Positions 35,292 through 45,730 are shown, counted from the first letter of the stretch. The stretch is 64,000 nucleotides of DNA from Okeania hirsuta (GCF_003838195.1 NZ_RCBY01000002.1:1-64000); one strand, 5' to 3'. Translations and numbers: made by a program. Notes: generated by a model from the sequence alone, not told the origin.

Positions 35292-36073
35292 CTTTTAATC
35301 GGTTGCTCGGATATTTTCTATTACCGAATAATTAAGGTTTAAAGCTTCTCCTTTAAAGTAGCAGTCAGCACTCAGCTATCAGCAGTCAGCTTTTCAAGGT
35401 GTATAATGGGGGTTTGAATCCCCCATAAAAGGCGCACCACTAATTTTTTCAAATAAGCGTGGGGGACTTAAACCCTCGAATTTTTAGTGATCCAGCTAAA
35501 TGCTATTTGCGGAGCATTCCGTAAGGAAAAGCTGATAGCTAGTTAAAGGGGAAAAAAGCCGTCGTTAGCGTAGCTTCCCGCAGGGTGGGATGGCTAGGTC
35601 TCCTCGACATATCCAACCGACCAAGAGAAGAAAAAATTTTCACGCTCCGCGTCAATCTTCTTCTTTTCAAGCAGAGGTAATTGTTAATTATTAATTGTTG
35701 AACAGTTGCTCGTCATTAGGTAGGAAAAAAGCTTGATCTAGTAACCTTTTAGCAATTAGCAATTCCAAAAATTTGTAAATATATAGCACTACGTCTTTTG
35801 ATTAGGAAAGTAAATTTGGGTTTTAAGGGAACAGGGAACAGGGAACGGAGGAATGTCAAGAGGGTATTTGTGTAGAGCTATACCAATTTGTCTCCCTGTA
35901 GTATCTAAATATATTTTTAGTAGGAAAATAGCCCATAATAACTTACATAAGCTTATTTTTACACAAAATTTTGGTTTGCTCAATTTTAGTATCAGATTTT
36001 TTTGAGGAGTTAGTTACCTGAGTTGGTAAAATTAAGACTTATGTATCTAAAGAATTAAAAATTAGAATAGCTT
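35292..36073. other. Intergenic, repeat fragments
   Basis: Contains a family G left end (TTACCGAATAATTAAGG, 35323), CAGTCAGC/TATCAGC repeats, and self-complementary stretches (GGGGGTTTGAATCCCCC near 35408). A GGGAACA run is at 35828-35845. No gene or tRNA is supported. Confidence 0.5.
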
Positions 36074-36538
36074 ATGGCAACTGTTTCTGCTTATCCTAAT
36101 GCCCCAGATTTATCTACTGATGACTATTTGGTTATTGGTTTGGCAACCTGCTTTATCAAGGAAGATGGTGAAATTTCTCAAGTAAAAGTTGTTGAACCAA
36201 TACCCTCAGCAGCTCTCGAAGCTATTGTTAAAGGAATTCCTACTTCATATCAAATGGCTTGTGGGACAACTTTGGGTGCAGTTTTATCTGGGGACACACC
36301 TCTACTACCTCAAGATTTTCCTCCGGAAGCTCAATTCTCTGATAATTTTGCCTCAAGAGCGATCGCTACTGCTCGTACATATAAAATTCACCCAGAAGTT
36401 AAATCTTTAGTTCCTCTGGGCACTCGTCGTGATGATTTGAATTATTCTTTGGAGCGTAAGCGGATACTAAATGCCGAAAATATTGTCAGTTCAGAAGACA
36501 ATGTGAAGCAACATGAATATACTCACAAAGTTCTTTAA
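36074..36538 (+). CDS. Conserved-looking soluble protein, unknown function
   Basis: A 154-residue protein with no membrane segment or signal. It starts MATVSAYPNAPDLSTDDYLV and contains GLATCFIKEDGE and QMACGTTLGAVLSGD, then a charged C-terminal tail. I do not recognise a named family. Codon use looks like neighbours. It lies 66 bases before the broken glutathione S-transferase gene on the same strand. Confidence 0.7.
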   Translation: MATVSAYPNAPDLSTDDYLVIGLATCFIKEDGEISQVKVVEPIPSAALEAIVKGIPTSYQMACGTTLGAVLSGDTPLLPQDFPPEAQFSDNFASRAIATARTYKIHPEVKSLVPLGTRRDDLNYSLERKRILNAENIVSSEDNVKQHEYTHKVL

Positions 36539-36604
36539 TGTTTCTGTTTATTTACTTAGGTAAAATTGTAGAAGTTACAGTTATCAAAAATTAGGTATAT
36601 AGTC

Positions 36605-37162
36605 GTGCTAAAACTTTATGGTGGCGCTCGTAGTCGAGCATCAATTATTCTCTGGTATCTTGAAGAAATAGAAGCTGATTATGAATTTATTACTCTCGAT
36701 ATGCAGTCAGGAGAGCATCTCAAATCAGATTTTTTAGAGATTAATCCGATGGGAAAAGTTCCTGCTATTGTTGATGGAGAATTTAAACTTTGGGAGTCAG
36801 GAGCTATTCTGTTATATGTTGCATAAAAATATGGCAAAATGCCTGATTCTTTAGAACAGAAAGCTGAAATTTTTCAGTGGGTTTTGTTTGCTAATGCTAC
36901 TCTCGGACCGGGAATTTTTGTAGAGGCAAGTCGTGAAAAGGAAACTCCTCGTTTATTAACTCCATTGAATCAAATTTTTGATACTCAACCTTATTTAATG
37001 GGTGAAGAATTCAATGTAGCAGATGTAGCTTTAGGTTCAATTTTAGCCTATATTCCCATGATGTTAAAGTTGGATTTAAGTTCTTATCCTCATGTTTTGA
37101 CTTATATCAAACGTATATCTGAAAGACCTGCTTTCCAAAAGACAATTGCTAATCCTTCTTAG
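36605..37162 (+). pseudogene. Glutathione S-transferase gene with an internal stop
   Basis: Two in-frame parts form one GST. The first (GTG at 36605 to 36826) is the thioredoxin-like domain: KLYGGARSRASIILWYLEE, NPMGKVPAIVDG and the glutathione-binding ESGAILLYVA. A TAA at 36824-36826 sits where relatives have Asp or Glu (LADKYGKMP), and the frame continues KYGKMPDSLEQKAEIFQWV through the helical C-terminal domain (EFNVADVALGSILAYIPM) to 37162. One base change explains the stop. The rest of the frame is clean, so the mutation is recent, or the stop could be a sequencing error. Confidence 0.85.
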
Positions 37163-38560
37163 ATTTATCTAAGTTTTTTTACTAACGATAATCAAATAAT
37201 TTTCAAGTAAGAAGTATAGCAGAAGTAAGAAGGAATAAGAAATAAGGAATAAGGAATAAGGAATAAGAAGGAACCGAAGTTGGAAAATATTACCGAAAAA
37301 TTGTGGTTTAAAGCCTCCCCTTTTAAGGGTATAAAAAGAAAAAAAATCCTTTTGACCAATCCTCTTATTTATAATAACAGGTAATTCTTAATTCTCAATT
37401 CTTAATTCTCAATTCTTGAAGTTGTCTGAGTTTATAGCTATCAATATGTCCTAACCTTTCCTTTGACTGCTATAAGTAGAAATAAAGACATATAACAATT
37501 AGGAATCAGATGTGATAATTTTATTGCTTTGGTATTTCCCATTCCCTGTTCCCTGTTCCCTATTCCCTAAAAATCTACAATAATCTCACAACTCAAATAA
37601 GAGCGCTATAAATCAAGAAAAATAATCAGTGTTGCATATTAAATTGATAATTAGTAATAGCTAATTTTCAAGAAGCAATTAATTATTCCCTAAAAGTCGT
37701 TTTATCCTCCTACAATGCAACACCGATTTAGCTTATATTCCCATGATGCTAAAGTTGAATTTAAGTTCTTATCCTCATGTTTTGACTTATATTAAACGTA
37801 TATCTGAAAGACCTGCTTTCCAAAAGACAATTGGTAATCGATCTTAGATTTATCTAAGTTTTTTTACTAACGATAATTAAATAATTTTCAAGCAAGAAGT
37901 ATAGCAGAAGGAAGAAGGAATAAGGAAAGACTGAAGTTGGAAAAATCTTACGTTATCTGAGTTTTAAGCTGTGGATATGTATTAACCTTTCCTTCGACTG
38001 CTATAGACAGAAAAAAGACATATAGCAATCAAGAATCAGATGTGATAATTTTATGGCTTCGGTATTTCCCATTCTCTAAAAATCTAGAATATCTCACAAC
38101 TCAAATAAGAGCGCTATAAATCAAGAAAAATAATCAGTGTTGCATATTAAATTGATAATTAGTAATAGCTAATTTTCAAGAAGCAATTAATTATTCCCTA
38201 ACAGTAGTTTTATCCTACTACTATGCAACACCAATTTAGCTTATATTCCCATGATGTTAAAGTTGGATTTAAGTTTTTATCCTCATGTTTTGACTTAGAT
38301 AAAACGTATATCTAAAAGACCTGTTTTCCCCAAAAAAAATGCTAATCTGTCTTAGATTTATCTAAGTTTTTTTTAGCGACGATAATCAAATGATTTTCCA
38401 GTAATAACTAAGTAGAAAGAAGACATAAATCAAGAAAAATAATCAGTGTTGCATATTAAATGAATAATTAGTAATAGCTAATTTTCAAGAAGCAATTAAT
38501 TATTCCCTAACAGTAGTTTTATCCTCCTACTATCCAACACCAAATTACTTTGGAAAACAA
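37163..38560 (+). repeat. Tandem copies of the 3' end of the GST gene and of a companion sequence
   Basis: The last ~125 bp of the GST gene plus ~80 bp after its stop recur at about 37727-37920 and 38232-38405, each with small changes (for example TTATATTCCCATGATGTTAA). Alternating with them is a second unit (AAGAAAAATAATCAGTGTTG ... GCAACACC) at about 37610-37725, 38112-38231 and 38430-38545. A family G repeat lies at 37291-37400. The total array is about 1.4 kb with no other gene. Confidence 0.85.
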
Positions 38561-39010
38561 ATTATCTTATCTTATAGATGAGTAACCTAAATTTTTTTTA
38601 TAGGTCTATTTAACTGATGCAATTAATACTGGTTAAATAAGTTAGGTTAACCACCATGTGCTGTGGGATGGTACGTTAAATAACACACTTCGCACCCCAC
38701 GTTTCTAAATATTTATTTGATATTTATTTGACAAAGACTCTATTATAAGTTTATCTTTTCTGTAGTGGGTTTAATGCTCAACCGTCTACACAATGTTTAA
38801 AATTTTTTGGGGTTTGTAGACACGAAGTGGCTTGTCGTTGACTATCCATAAGCAATTTTCCCTTCTGCCTTCTGCCTTCTGCCTTCTTCAATGAACTTAT
38901 CCTATTAATACTGGTTAAAAAAGTTAGCTATCAGCTTCCCAATTATTATGCCTAATAAATTCTGATAAATAATTAGAATGGTAACTGATAGCTATCTTTA
39001 AGATTAATCT
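38561..39010. other. Intergenic before psbK
   Basis: CTTCTGCCTTCTGCC tract near 38865. Otherwise AT-rich, nothing recognised; 38605-38930 contains two similar phrases (AATACTGGTTAAATAAGTTA and AATACTGGTTAAAAAAGTTA). Confidence 0.4.
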
Positions 39011-39148
39011 TTATTTGAAACCAACTGCTGCTTGCCACACAAAAGCTAACAACAAGAAGAAAACAGGAATTACTGGTAAAACATCAACTAACGGGTCAAA
39101 AATAGAGTAAGCTTCTGGCAGTTTTGCCAATAACATTGTTAATTCCAT
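39011..39148 (-). CDS. psbK: Photosystem II reaction centre protein K
   Basis: A 45-residue protein. The mature form after the short leader ([20 protein letters not shown], then [17 protein letters not shown]) matches PsbK, a one-helix subunit at the periphery of the photosystem II core in the thylakoid membrane. The precursor begins MELTMLLA, and processing occurs before KLPEAY in this family. Start ATG at 39148; AGGTAGG is 9-15 bases upstream. It stands alone between repeats. Confidence 0.95.
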   Translation of the reverse strand: MELTMLLAKLPEAYSIFDPLVDVLPVIPVFFLLLAFVWQAAVGFK

Positions 39149-39440
39149 AAAATCTACCTACCTTTTTCACAAAATTTTTATGATATTTAGTATATCTTAA
39201 CCTGAGCAATTAACATCAAAACTTATCTCCTCATATCTAAATCTCAACTAATGGAAATATTGGTGTTGGTAAATCCAGTAATTAATATCTGAGGGACAAA
39301 AATATTTCAAAACTTCAGATAGTAAATGAACGGCAGGCTAAAATATTTGAGCATTTCTACGGACTAGGAATAGCACAAAGTTTTAGGATTTAATCTAAAG
39401 TAGAATATCTACTATTAATAGAATATTGAATAACAAAAGA

Positions 39441-40046
39441 ATGTCTGAGATAGAAACAAACCAGTGGTTAAAGTGGATTTGTTCGAGTCAAAATATTGAT
39501 GAGTTAGTGGAAAACTACGACCAATGGGCAGATACCTATGAGACAGATATTGAGAGATTTTGGAAACCAGTGCCTTTAGCAGCATCACTTATGCTTGCTC
39601 AATATGTGGCCAATAAACAGGACACAATTCTTGATGTTGGGGCGGGAACAGGTCTAGTTGGTGTGGCCTTAGCTGAATTGGGATTTGAACAAATCATAGG
39701 TATGGACATATCACCTAGTATGTTGACCAAAGCAGCAGAAAAAGGCATATATAAATCCTTAGTTTGTTGCTTTATAGGTGATGAGCAATTCAGAAACTTA
39801 GAGAGGGCGAGTGGTATTGTCGCTACAGGAGTATTTGCGGAAAACCATGCTGGTTCAGCAGAACTGAATCAACTTCAAGACAATATCAAGTCTGGAGGTG
39901 TGTTGGTTTTCACGGCACGTCAGAGTTTCTTGCCTAAACTTGAGAAAGTCTTAAACCAACCAGAATGGACTCTTATTGATTCCAAAGTAATGCCGATTTA
40001 CGATGATCCTATTAATCTTTTAGCGTACAAAATTTGTCAAAAATGA
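39441..40046 (+). CDS. Class I SAM-dependent methyltransferase
   Basis: A ~201-residue Rossmann-fold methyltransferase. TILDVGAGTGLVGVALAEL (motif I) binds S-adenosylmethionine, followed by the acidic IIGMDISPSMLTKA. The N-terminal part DELVENYDQWADTYETDIER resembles WBSCR27/METTL27-type small-molecule methyltransferases. The acceptor is unknown. I take ATG at 39441 (MSEIETNQWL); a TTG at 39426 is in frame. Its stop overlaps the next start by ATGA, so it is coupled to the hydrolase gene. Confidence 0.85.
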   Translation: MSEIETNQWLKWICSSQNIDELVENYDQWADTYETDIERFWKPVPLAASLMLAQYVANKQDTILDVGAGTGLVGVALAELGFEQIIGMDISPSMLTKAAEKGIYKSLVCCFIGDEQFRNLERASGIVATGVFAENHAGSAELNQLQDNIKSGGVLVFTARQSFLPKLEKVLNQPEWTLIDSKVMPIYDDPINLLAYKICQK

Positions 40047-41071
40047 ATTCAGAATTGAAAAGACTTAAGCAAATTAATCAAAAGTTGGCAACATCTCCTA
40101 ATCTAAGTCGCCGTGAATTGCTGGAGATGAAAGTGATTCAAGAAAGCCAAGAATTGGTTAATCGAGTCGGTGCTACAAACGAACCTAAACAAAGTCTGCC
40201 ATTCACGAAGTTATATCTACCGATGGCCTTCACAGGTATTTTAGAGCCAAATAAGTTAGTTGATGATACTCATCGTGCAATTCAGATCCTATTACCTGGT
40301 ACTGGAACGACCTTTTCTGTTGCTGAAACACTATGTGATGTTGCAGGTACTTTTCATGGGCGAAAAAGCAAAAACCGTGGACGTGGGCGTAAAAGTAACC
40401 AAAGCTTACTAACTGAATTACTACCCGATGGTGAGACATTCCGTGTAGCATCTTTTCCTACTGACCTTCCTCTCAATGGTATGGGTTCAGATGCCCCATT
40501 TGAGTTTGCCAGCGAGCAAGGTCTAATGATCATGCTTCGTCATGTCCACCTGGTTTTGTCACGACTTTATCCCGATCGCCCAGTTTTTATTGCTGGACGT
40601 AGTCAAGGTGGTATAGCTGCCATACTTTATGCACAACATTATGATGACTTAGCTGGGGCAATTGCAGTTAATCCGCCACACCCAGACCCAGAGTTGTTCC
40701 AGTTTACTGTTCAATATTTGGAGGATAAAGCGGAAGTTTTGGCCGACCTTCTCCATGCTCCCGGTGTTACTTTGCATCCTCGTAGTTGGGAAGCTTACAA
40801 GACTTTTACTCCTGAGTTTAACTATCCATCTAGAACATCCCGATCTCCAATCCTAACTTTGGTTAGCTTGGGCGATCCATTCAACTTGTTTCCCCAGTAT
40901 GCTCATGCACTGAAGGAATTTGCAGAAAATGACGAAAAATGTAAGTTACATATACTTGATGCAGGACACAATCTTTGGGATAGAAAATCAGAAGATACAT
41001 ATCGAGAAGTAATTCGTTTGCAAACTCAATTCATTTTGAACCAGATGAAATATGAGTTTGCTCTAGCTTGA
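40043..41071 (+). CDS. Alpha/beta hydrolase
   Basis: A ~342-residue protein. The nucleophile elbow is AGRSQGG (GxSxG) after RPVFI, and a C-terminal histidine is in LHILDAGHNLWDRK, with acid LGDPFNLF between them. The first ~90 residues (KRLKQINQKLATSPNLSRRE) are a basic helical extension not typical of the fold. The ATG at 40043 overlaps the methyltransferase stop (ATGA), supporting an operon. Substrate unknown; pairing with a methyltransferase suggests small-molecule metabolism, which is inference. Confidence 0.8.
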   Translation: MNSELKRLKQINQKLATSPNLSRRELLEMKVIQESQELVNRVGATNEPKQSLPFTKLYLPMAFTGILEPNKLVDDTHRAIQILLPGTGTTFSVAETLCDVAGTFHGRKSKNRGRGRKSNQSLLTELLPDGETFRVASFPTDLPLNGMGSDAPFEFASEQGLMIMLRHVHLVLSRLYPDRPVFIAGRSQGGIAAILYAQHYDDLAGAIAVNPPHPDPELFQFTVQYLEDKAEVLADLLHAPGVTLHPRSWEAYKTFTPEFNYPSRTSRSPILTLVSLGDPFNLFPQYAHALKEFAENDEKCKLHILDAGHNLWDRKSEDTYREVIRLQTQFILNQMKYEFALA

Positions 41072-41879
41072 ATGCTATGGGAGATAAAACAGATATTATG
41101 ATAATCTAAATAACTTAGGCTTGTTAATTATCAGAAAGGTATGAACTCAAGTAATTAGAAGTTAATAAAACATGAAGTGAATTAGGATAAAAGAATAAAA
41201 TTTTGGAGGAATTACTTTCACATTTTTATTACTATGCCAATATTTTTTAGATCTAAAAAATACTCATCAAGAAGATATTGAAGTCCTTTAAACTGTTCAG
41301 CGCGGTGGCGTTGCTGAGGGGCGGGATGAATCTTTTTTGAACAGGTAAATCTCATCCTTAATACTTCATACTTCTTTTTTGCCCAAGCATACAATTCGTC
41401 CCACAAATATGCAACGCCGGGGGGTTAATCATCTTTAGGTTAAAAGAAAAGCTTATTTATCATTAATATTAAATCGGAAGCTATTGAATGGGAATAAATA
41501 ATTTTTGAACGAATGGAAAAATTGACTAAAAAGACATTAGATGTTGAAGTATATCTAAATTTGCATAGCTATTTTAACCATAATTTACGATCTATAAAAA
41601 TCTTGATCTGTGATTAGCTATTTTTTGCTTTAGTCAAGATATTCACTTCAAATGTATAAATATTGTCTCGTTGTTTTAAAAATATTAATTTCAGGTTGCC
41701 GATCAAATAGTAAGTTACTAAAAAAGCATTAGATGTTTAACTCGTTTTGAGAAATTATTCGCCAGTAAGTGTATATTATTATGTTTTCTACTACCCTACT
41801 CCTCCACTCAAGAAAACATAGAAAAGTTTTTGATATTTGGTATTAAATATTTTAGGAAATCCTCAAACAATTAATAAGT
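41072..41879. other. Intergenic, no convincing gene
   Basis: A phrase GCGTTGCTGAGGGGCGGGAT at 41309 recurs near 62326 and shares its first bases with the ends of the element at 61097-61197. A minus-strand frame (41218-41406) across it looks accidental. A promoter for the dehydrogenase should lie at the right end. Confidence 0.45.
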
Positions 41880-42962
41880 ATGTATCAAGTCACAATCTTA
41901 GGAACAGGAAAAATTGGATCGGCGATCGCCAAGCTCTTACATTACAGTGGAGATTACAGCATACTTGTTGGAGATATAGACCCTAGAGCTTTAGAAAACT
42001 TAACCGCATCTTTGCCAGTCAATACTTTTGTCATAGATGTGACTGATGAAGTTGCTCTTGCAGAAAAACTAGAAGGCCAAGATTGTGTTGTTTCTGCTTG
42101 CTCCTATGAGGTCAATCCTATTATTGCTCGTGCTGCTGCCAAAGCTGGAGTTAGTTATTTCGATCTAACAGAAGATGTGGCCACTACCAATGCAGTTCGC
42201 TCCATTGCTGAAAAAACTCCTGATGATTTGATCTTCGCACCCCAATGTGGACTTGCTCCAGGGTTTATCGGCATCCTTGCTCATCATCTGTGTAGTGGTT
42301 TTGAGAAGCTTGACGAGGTAAAAATGCGTGTCGGTGCTTTACCCCAATATCCATCTAATATGATGATGTACAACCTCACCTGGTCTACCAAAGGTCTGAT
42401 TAATGAATACTGTAATCCTTGCGAAGCTATTCATAACGGTCGTAAAATTGAGGCAATGCCTTTAGAAGAGGTAGAACATTTCTCTGTAGATGGGGTAAAT
42501 TACGAAGCATTTAATACTTCTGGCGGCTTGGGGACTCTTTGTGAAACTCTTGAAGGCCAAGTGCGTACTCTCAACTACAAGACCGTGCGTTATCCAGGTC
42601 ATCAATATCTGATGAAATTTTTAACTCAAGAATTGGGTTTAAGCGATCGCCGCGAACTTCTGCAAGAAATATTGGAAAATTCTATTCCTATTACTAAGCA
42701 AGATGTAGTAGTTATTTTCTGTACTGTAACTGGTTGGAAAAATGGCTATCTTCAACAAATAAGCGATGTCCGCAAGATTTACTCCCTCAATTTGCATGGA
42801 GAAACCTGGAGTTCTATCCAGCTTACAACTTCTGCTTCTGTTTGTGCTGTCTTAGATATGTATCTCCATGGGGAAATTCCACATACTGGTTTCCTCAAAC
42901 AAGAGCAGATTAACCTAGATGCCTTTCTTAGAAATCGTTTTGGTTGTTATTATAACCTGTAA
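41880..42962 (+). CDS. Saccharopine dehydrogenase-family oxidoreductase
   Basis: A 360-residue protein. The N-terminal Rossmann domain starts with VTILGTGKIGSAIAKLL (nucleotide-binding GxGxxG), followed by DVTDEVALAEKLEGQDCVVS and YFDLTEDVATTNAVRSIA. The middle APQCGLAPGFIGILAHHL is typical of the saccharopine dehydrogenase/lysine 6-dehydrogenase-like family. It is expected to reduce or oxidise an amino-acid-derived substrate with NAD(P). It follows the methyltransferase-hydrolase pair on the same strand after ~800 bases, so operon membership is unclear. Confidence 0.85.
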   Translation: MYQVTILGTGKIGSAIAKLLHYSGDYSILVGDIDPRALENLTASLPVNTFVIDVTDEVALAEKLEGQDCVVSACSYEVNPIIARAAAKAGVSYFDLTEDVATTNAVRSIAEKTPDDLIFAPQCGLAPGFIGILAHHLCSGFEKLDEVKMRVGALPQYPSNMMMYNLTWSTKGLINEYCNPCEAIHNGRKIEAMPLEEVEHFSVDGVNYEAFNTSGGLGTLCETLEGQVRTLNYKTVRYPGHQYLMKFLTQELGLSDRRELLQEILENSIPITKQDVVVIFCTVTGWKNGYLQQISDVRKIYSLNLHGETWSSIQLTTSASVCAVLDMYLHGEIPHTGFLKQEQINLDAFLRNRFGCYYNL

Positions 42963-43045
42963 CTGTTACAGGATTTTTGCTCCTAATTAACAATGGTTTC
43001 CACTTGTCGAGTTTGATATTTTTTAGACCGTAAACTTTGTGAGTT

Positions 43046-43137
43046 ATACCATTTTCAAAAAATACTGTTACAGTGCTTTATTCTGTTAGTAGGAGTTTTG
43101 AGATTAATACTGTAGCGACCTTTTTTGAATTTGGTAT
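43046..43137. mobile_element. MITE family F, copy 1
   Basis: About 92 bp with ends TATACCATTTTCAAAAAATA and, inverted, ATACCAAATTCAAAAAAGG. The same sequence in reverse orientation is at 59864-59956. The rest of the gap 42963-43356 shows no gene. Confidence 0.75.
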
Positions 43138-43356
43138 TAAACTATATTCAAGCATATTTTTCGTGACATCCTCTCTAGCTATTAGGCGCGGAGATCCCTA
43201 CTAAAATTATAGCTCTTCAGTGAGTTGGCGTTTTTATGGCGCAAAGCTTCTGCTAAAATCGGATGCTGCGAACTAATACGGTAGTCCTACACTTTCCTCT
43301 GCGTCCGTTTAGAGTTTCTGAGTGGCCCTCGGCAGCTAATATTAAAACTTAAATTA

Positions 43357-43986
43357 TCAACCTGTATTTTCTTTTCCTTTCTTCAAAGACTCTAACCAAA
43401 TAGGAATCAAAATCCAAGCTACCACTAACACCAAAGCAGCTACACCAAATTGTGCCACCCAAGATACTAACTTTTCTAGAGGTACAACTTGTCCCAAAAA
43501 GAAGGATAAACTGACCATTGTTAATGCCCAAATAGTCGCTCCACTAGCATTGCATAATAAAAATTTCCAGTAAGGCATTTGAGCAATTCCCGCCAAAGGG
43601 CCAGCAAAAATCCGTAGTAACGTAATAAATCGACCAAAAAATACTGCTTTAGCTGCATTTTTACTAAACTGATTTTTCGCGTCTATCAGTTTTTCTTCTT
43701 TAATCCGAAATATTTGACCTAACTTCAACATTAATGGCCAGCCACCATACTTGCCAAGCAAATATCCACAACTGTCGCCGAATACTGCACCTATAATTGC
43801 ACAGCTAAGTACATATCTATAAAGTAATTCCCCACTACCTGCAAGGAACCCACCTACGAGTGTAACTGTTTCTCCTGGTAAGGGAACTCCTGCATTTTCG
43901 AGGGCTATTCCTAAAAAAATGGCTAGATAGCCGTATTTATTGGCAATTAATTGAATTGTTTCTAATGATACAAATTCTAGGGACAT
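43357..43986 (-). CDS. DedA-family membrane protein
   Basis: A 209-residue integral membrane protein of the DedA/SNARE-associated (VTT domain) family: FLGIALENAGVPLPGETVTL, GAVFGDSCGYLLGKYGG, FFGRFITLLRIFAGPLAGIA (the conserved FxRF...GxAG) and a hydrophobic C-terminus. Members include lipid flippases/scramblases such as those that recycle undecaprenyl phosphate; the specific lipid is unknown here. Basic tail (LKKGKENTG) is cytosolic by prediction. Confidence 0.9.
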   Translation of the reverse strand: MSLEFVSLETIQLIANKYGYLAIFLGIALENAGVPLPGETVTLVGGFLAGSGELLYRYVLSCAIIGAVFGDSCGYLLGKYGGWPLMLKLGQIFRIKEEKLIDAKNQFSKNAAKAVFFGRFITLLRIFAGPLAGIAQMPYWKFLLCNASGATIWALTMVSLSFFLGQVVPLEKLVSWVAQFGVAALVLVVAWILIPIWLESLKKGKENTG

Positions 43987-44465
43987 TATACGGTAATCTT
44001 TAAGCGAACTTGATCAAATTTATCATTTTTTTATATTTTATTGCCAAATAGTGGCTTGTAAAGTCTGTAAAGATGGTTTTGAGGGGTAGCCAATCTCAAA
44101 AAGCATTACCCAAAAATCATGTCTTACAAAAATCTATCCATCATTTCAAAGTTGATAGACCAGTAGTTATATCTAAACGGAACTTATTTATTACTCAAGC
44201 AATATTTATAGATTATAGAGAACTAATTGATGTACCCAAGAATTATTAAATATATCACAAAAGTTAACAACTTGCACTATAATTGACAATAATTACTGTC
44301 AATTTTGTATTTTATACAGGGAACTCTATTTCTAGTAAAGTGAATTTCCTGAGTATCATTACAACTTCTGGATTGTTGATAATTAGGGTGTAATGAATTA
44401 TCTTTAATCTAAAACAATTTATATTTCAGAGCAAAGTAAAAAATAATTTTTTTTCTTTTTAATTA
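43987..44465. other. Intergenic, nothing recognised
   Basis: Divergent promoter region between the DedA and STAS genes. A short self-complementary pair (AATTGACAATAATTACTGTC / AATT) is at 44281-44306. No gene or repeat family member is seen. Confidence 0.4.
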
Positions 44466-44825
44466 ATGGTGATACCTATGAAAGCTATTGATGTCAGTCA
44501 ACATATTATTCTCATTCCGAATCACCGCTTAGACTTAGCTGGAGCAAATGTGATTAAGCAGCAATTCATATCTCTACTAGAAAAAAACTACAATCTTTGG
44601 ATTATTGATATGGCCAATGTGGAGTTTATAGATAGTTCTGGTTTAAGTGCATTAGTTATTGGTTTAAAAAAGGCTCGTGAACATGGCTGTAATTTAGCTA
44701 TCTGTAACCTTAACCCCACAGCTAGATTGGTTTTTGAAATTACTCAGTTAGATAGGGTTTTTCAAATTTTTGATAGTATTGATGATGTTTTTTTAGATTC
44801 TCATGGAAAATTAATAACAGCTTAA
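44466..44825 (+). CDS. STAS-domain anti-sigma factor antagonist-like protein
   Basis: A 119-residue single STAS domain. The phosphorylatable serine is in EFIDSSGLSALVIGLK (~residues 57-70), and LAICNLNPTARLVFEITQLD completes the fold. Such proteins relay signals in partner-switching with serine kinases of the RsbW type and PP2C phosphatases, controlling sigma factors or other outputs. ATG at 44466 or 44478 (MKAIDVSQ) could be used; AAATAATTTTT upstream offers no clear ribosome site. Confidence 0.88.
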   Translation: MVIPMKAIDVSQHIILIPNHRLDLAGANVIKQQFISLLEKNYNLWIIDMANVEFIDSSGLSALVIGLKKAREHGCNLAICNLNPTARLVFEITQLDRVFQIFDSIDDVFLDSHGKLITA

Positions 44826-44989
44826 GTTAAGCTGATTTTTAAATTCTCGGCTCAGATGCTAAATTTAATAGTAACTGAGCCGTTCTTACAGTAGTTCACT
44901 AATTATAAAAATACTATTCTCTTGAGATAAAACTTGATAATAATGCTAAGATAGAATATCATACCTATCTCAGCAAATATTTACTTAAA

Positions 44990-45547
44990 TTAAGCATTTC
45001 CAAACGTCGGCATCTCTACAGAAGAACCTGGTTGTCCCTGACCAAAAGCAGGTAAATCTAGGCCATTAGCACGACGATTTCTAACTGCTAGACGATAACT
45101 AACACTTTGTAACTCTGCATGAAGTTGACGGTTTTCCTTTTGCAATATTTCCACTTTTTCAAGTACTTCTGCAAGTCGTTCGGAGAATTTTTGACGATAG
45201 ACTTCTGGTAGCTCTTGTACTACTTGTTCTAACATTTGGGAGCGGTCTGTTAACTCTTGCACAGAATGACGTAAATTATATACTTCTGCATCTCGTTCAG
45301 AGATTTGTTCTTGATAAAAATTTACTTGTTGTTCAACTTCATTGAGTTGTTCCTTTAAACTCTGCATTTGAGATTGGTAACTTTCAGGAACTGTTGATGT
45401 TGGTACTATACTTGTATTTCCCTTAACTAATCGAAAAAGTTCTTGAGACAATTGTTGAATTAATTGGTCTCGCATTTGTAATTCTTCGTTAAGACGAGAT
45501 ACTTCAAGTTGAAGTTGTTGTGAATTTAACTTTTGCATCTGCTTCAC
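44990..45547 (-). CDS. Coiled-coil protein, unknown function
   Basis: A 185-residue protein that is almost wholly alpha-helical coiled coil by heptad pattern (LQLEVSRLNEELQMRDQLIQ, EQLNEVEQQVNFYQEQISER, LEKVEILQKENRQLHAELQS). The tail LPAFGQGQPGSSVEMPTFGN is short and flexible. Possibly structural or a scaffold. No enzymatic motif. Start at ATG 45547 or the nearby internal ATG (MQKLN). It precedes rpsF on the same strand by ~480 bases of repeats. Confidence 0.7.
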   Translation of the reverse strand: MKQMQKLNSQQLQLEVSRLNEELQMRDQLIQQLSQELFRLVKGNTSIVPTSTVPESYQSQMQSLKEQLNEVEQQVNFYQEQISERDAEVYNLRHSVQELTDRSQMLEQVVQELPEVYRQKFSERLAEVLEKVEILQKENRQLHAELQSVSYRLAVRNRRANGLDLPAFGQGQPGSSVEMPTFGNA

Positions 45548-45633
45548 TTTAAGTTTGCTCCTAATTATTCAGTAGTTCCTATATAACTTATATTTTATAT
45601 TTAGAAATAGTATAGCTCTATAGCTAATATAAT

Positions 45634-45730
45634 TAGACATCTCCAATAATAAAAAATAAAATCAATTATCCCACAGAAATTATCAATTCTTTCCCCCTAC
45701 TCCCGACTCCCTTTTTTCTGGAGATGTCTA
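45634..45730. mobile_element. MITE family I, complete copy
   Basis: 97 bp with ends TAGACATCTCC and GGAGATGTCTA (11 bp perfect inverted repeat). Related copies: 23286-23580 (with an insertion) and about 60390-60462. Confidence 0.8.

Noticed and set aside
35408-35470. tRNA-like sequence (GGTTTGAATCCCCC)
   Set aside because: Resembles a T-arm only; no acceptor, D-arm or anticodon stem can be drawn around it.
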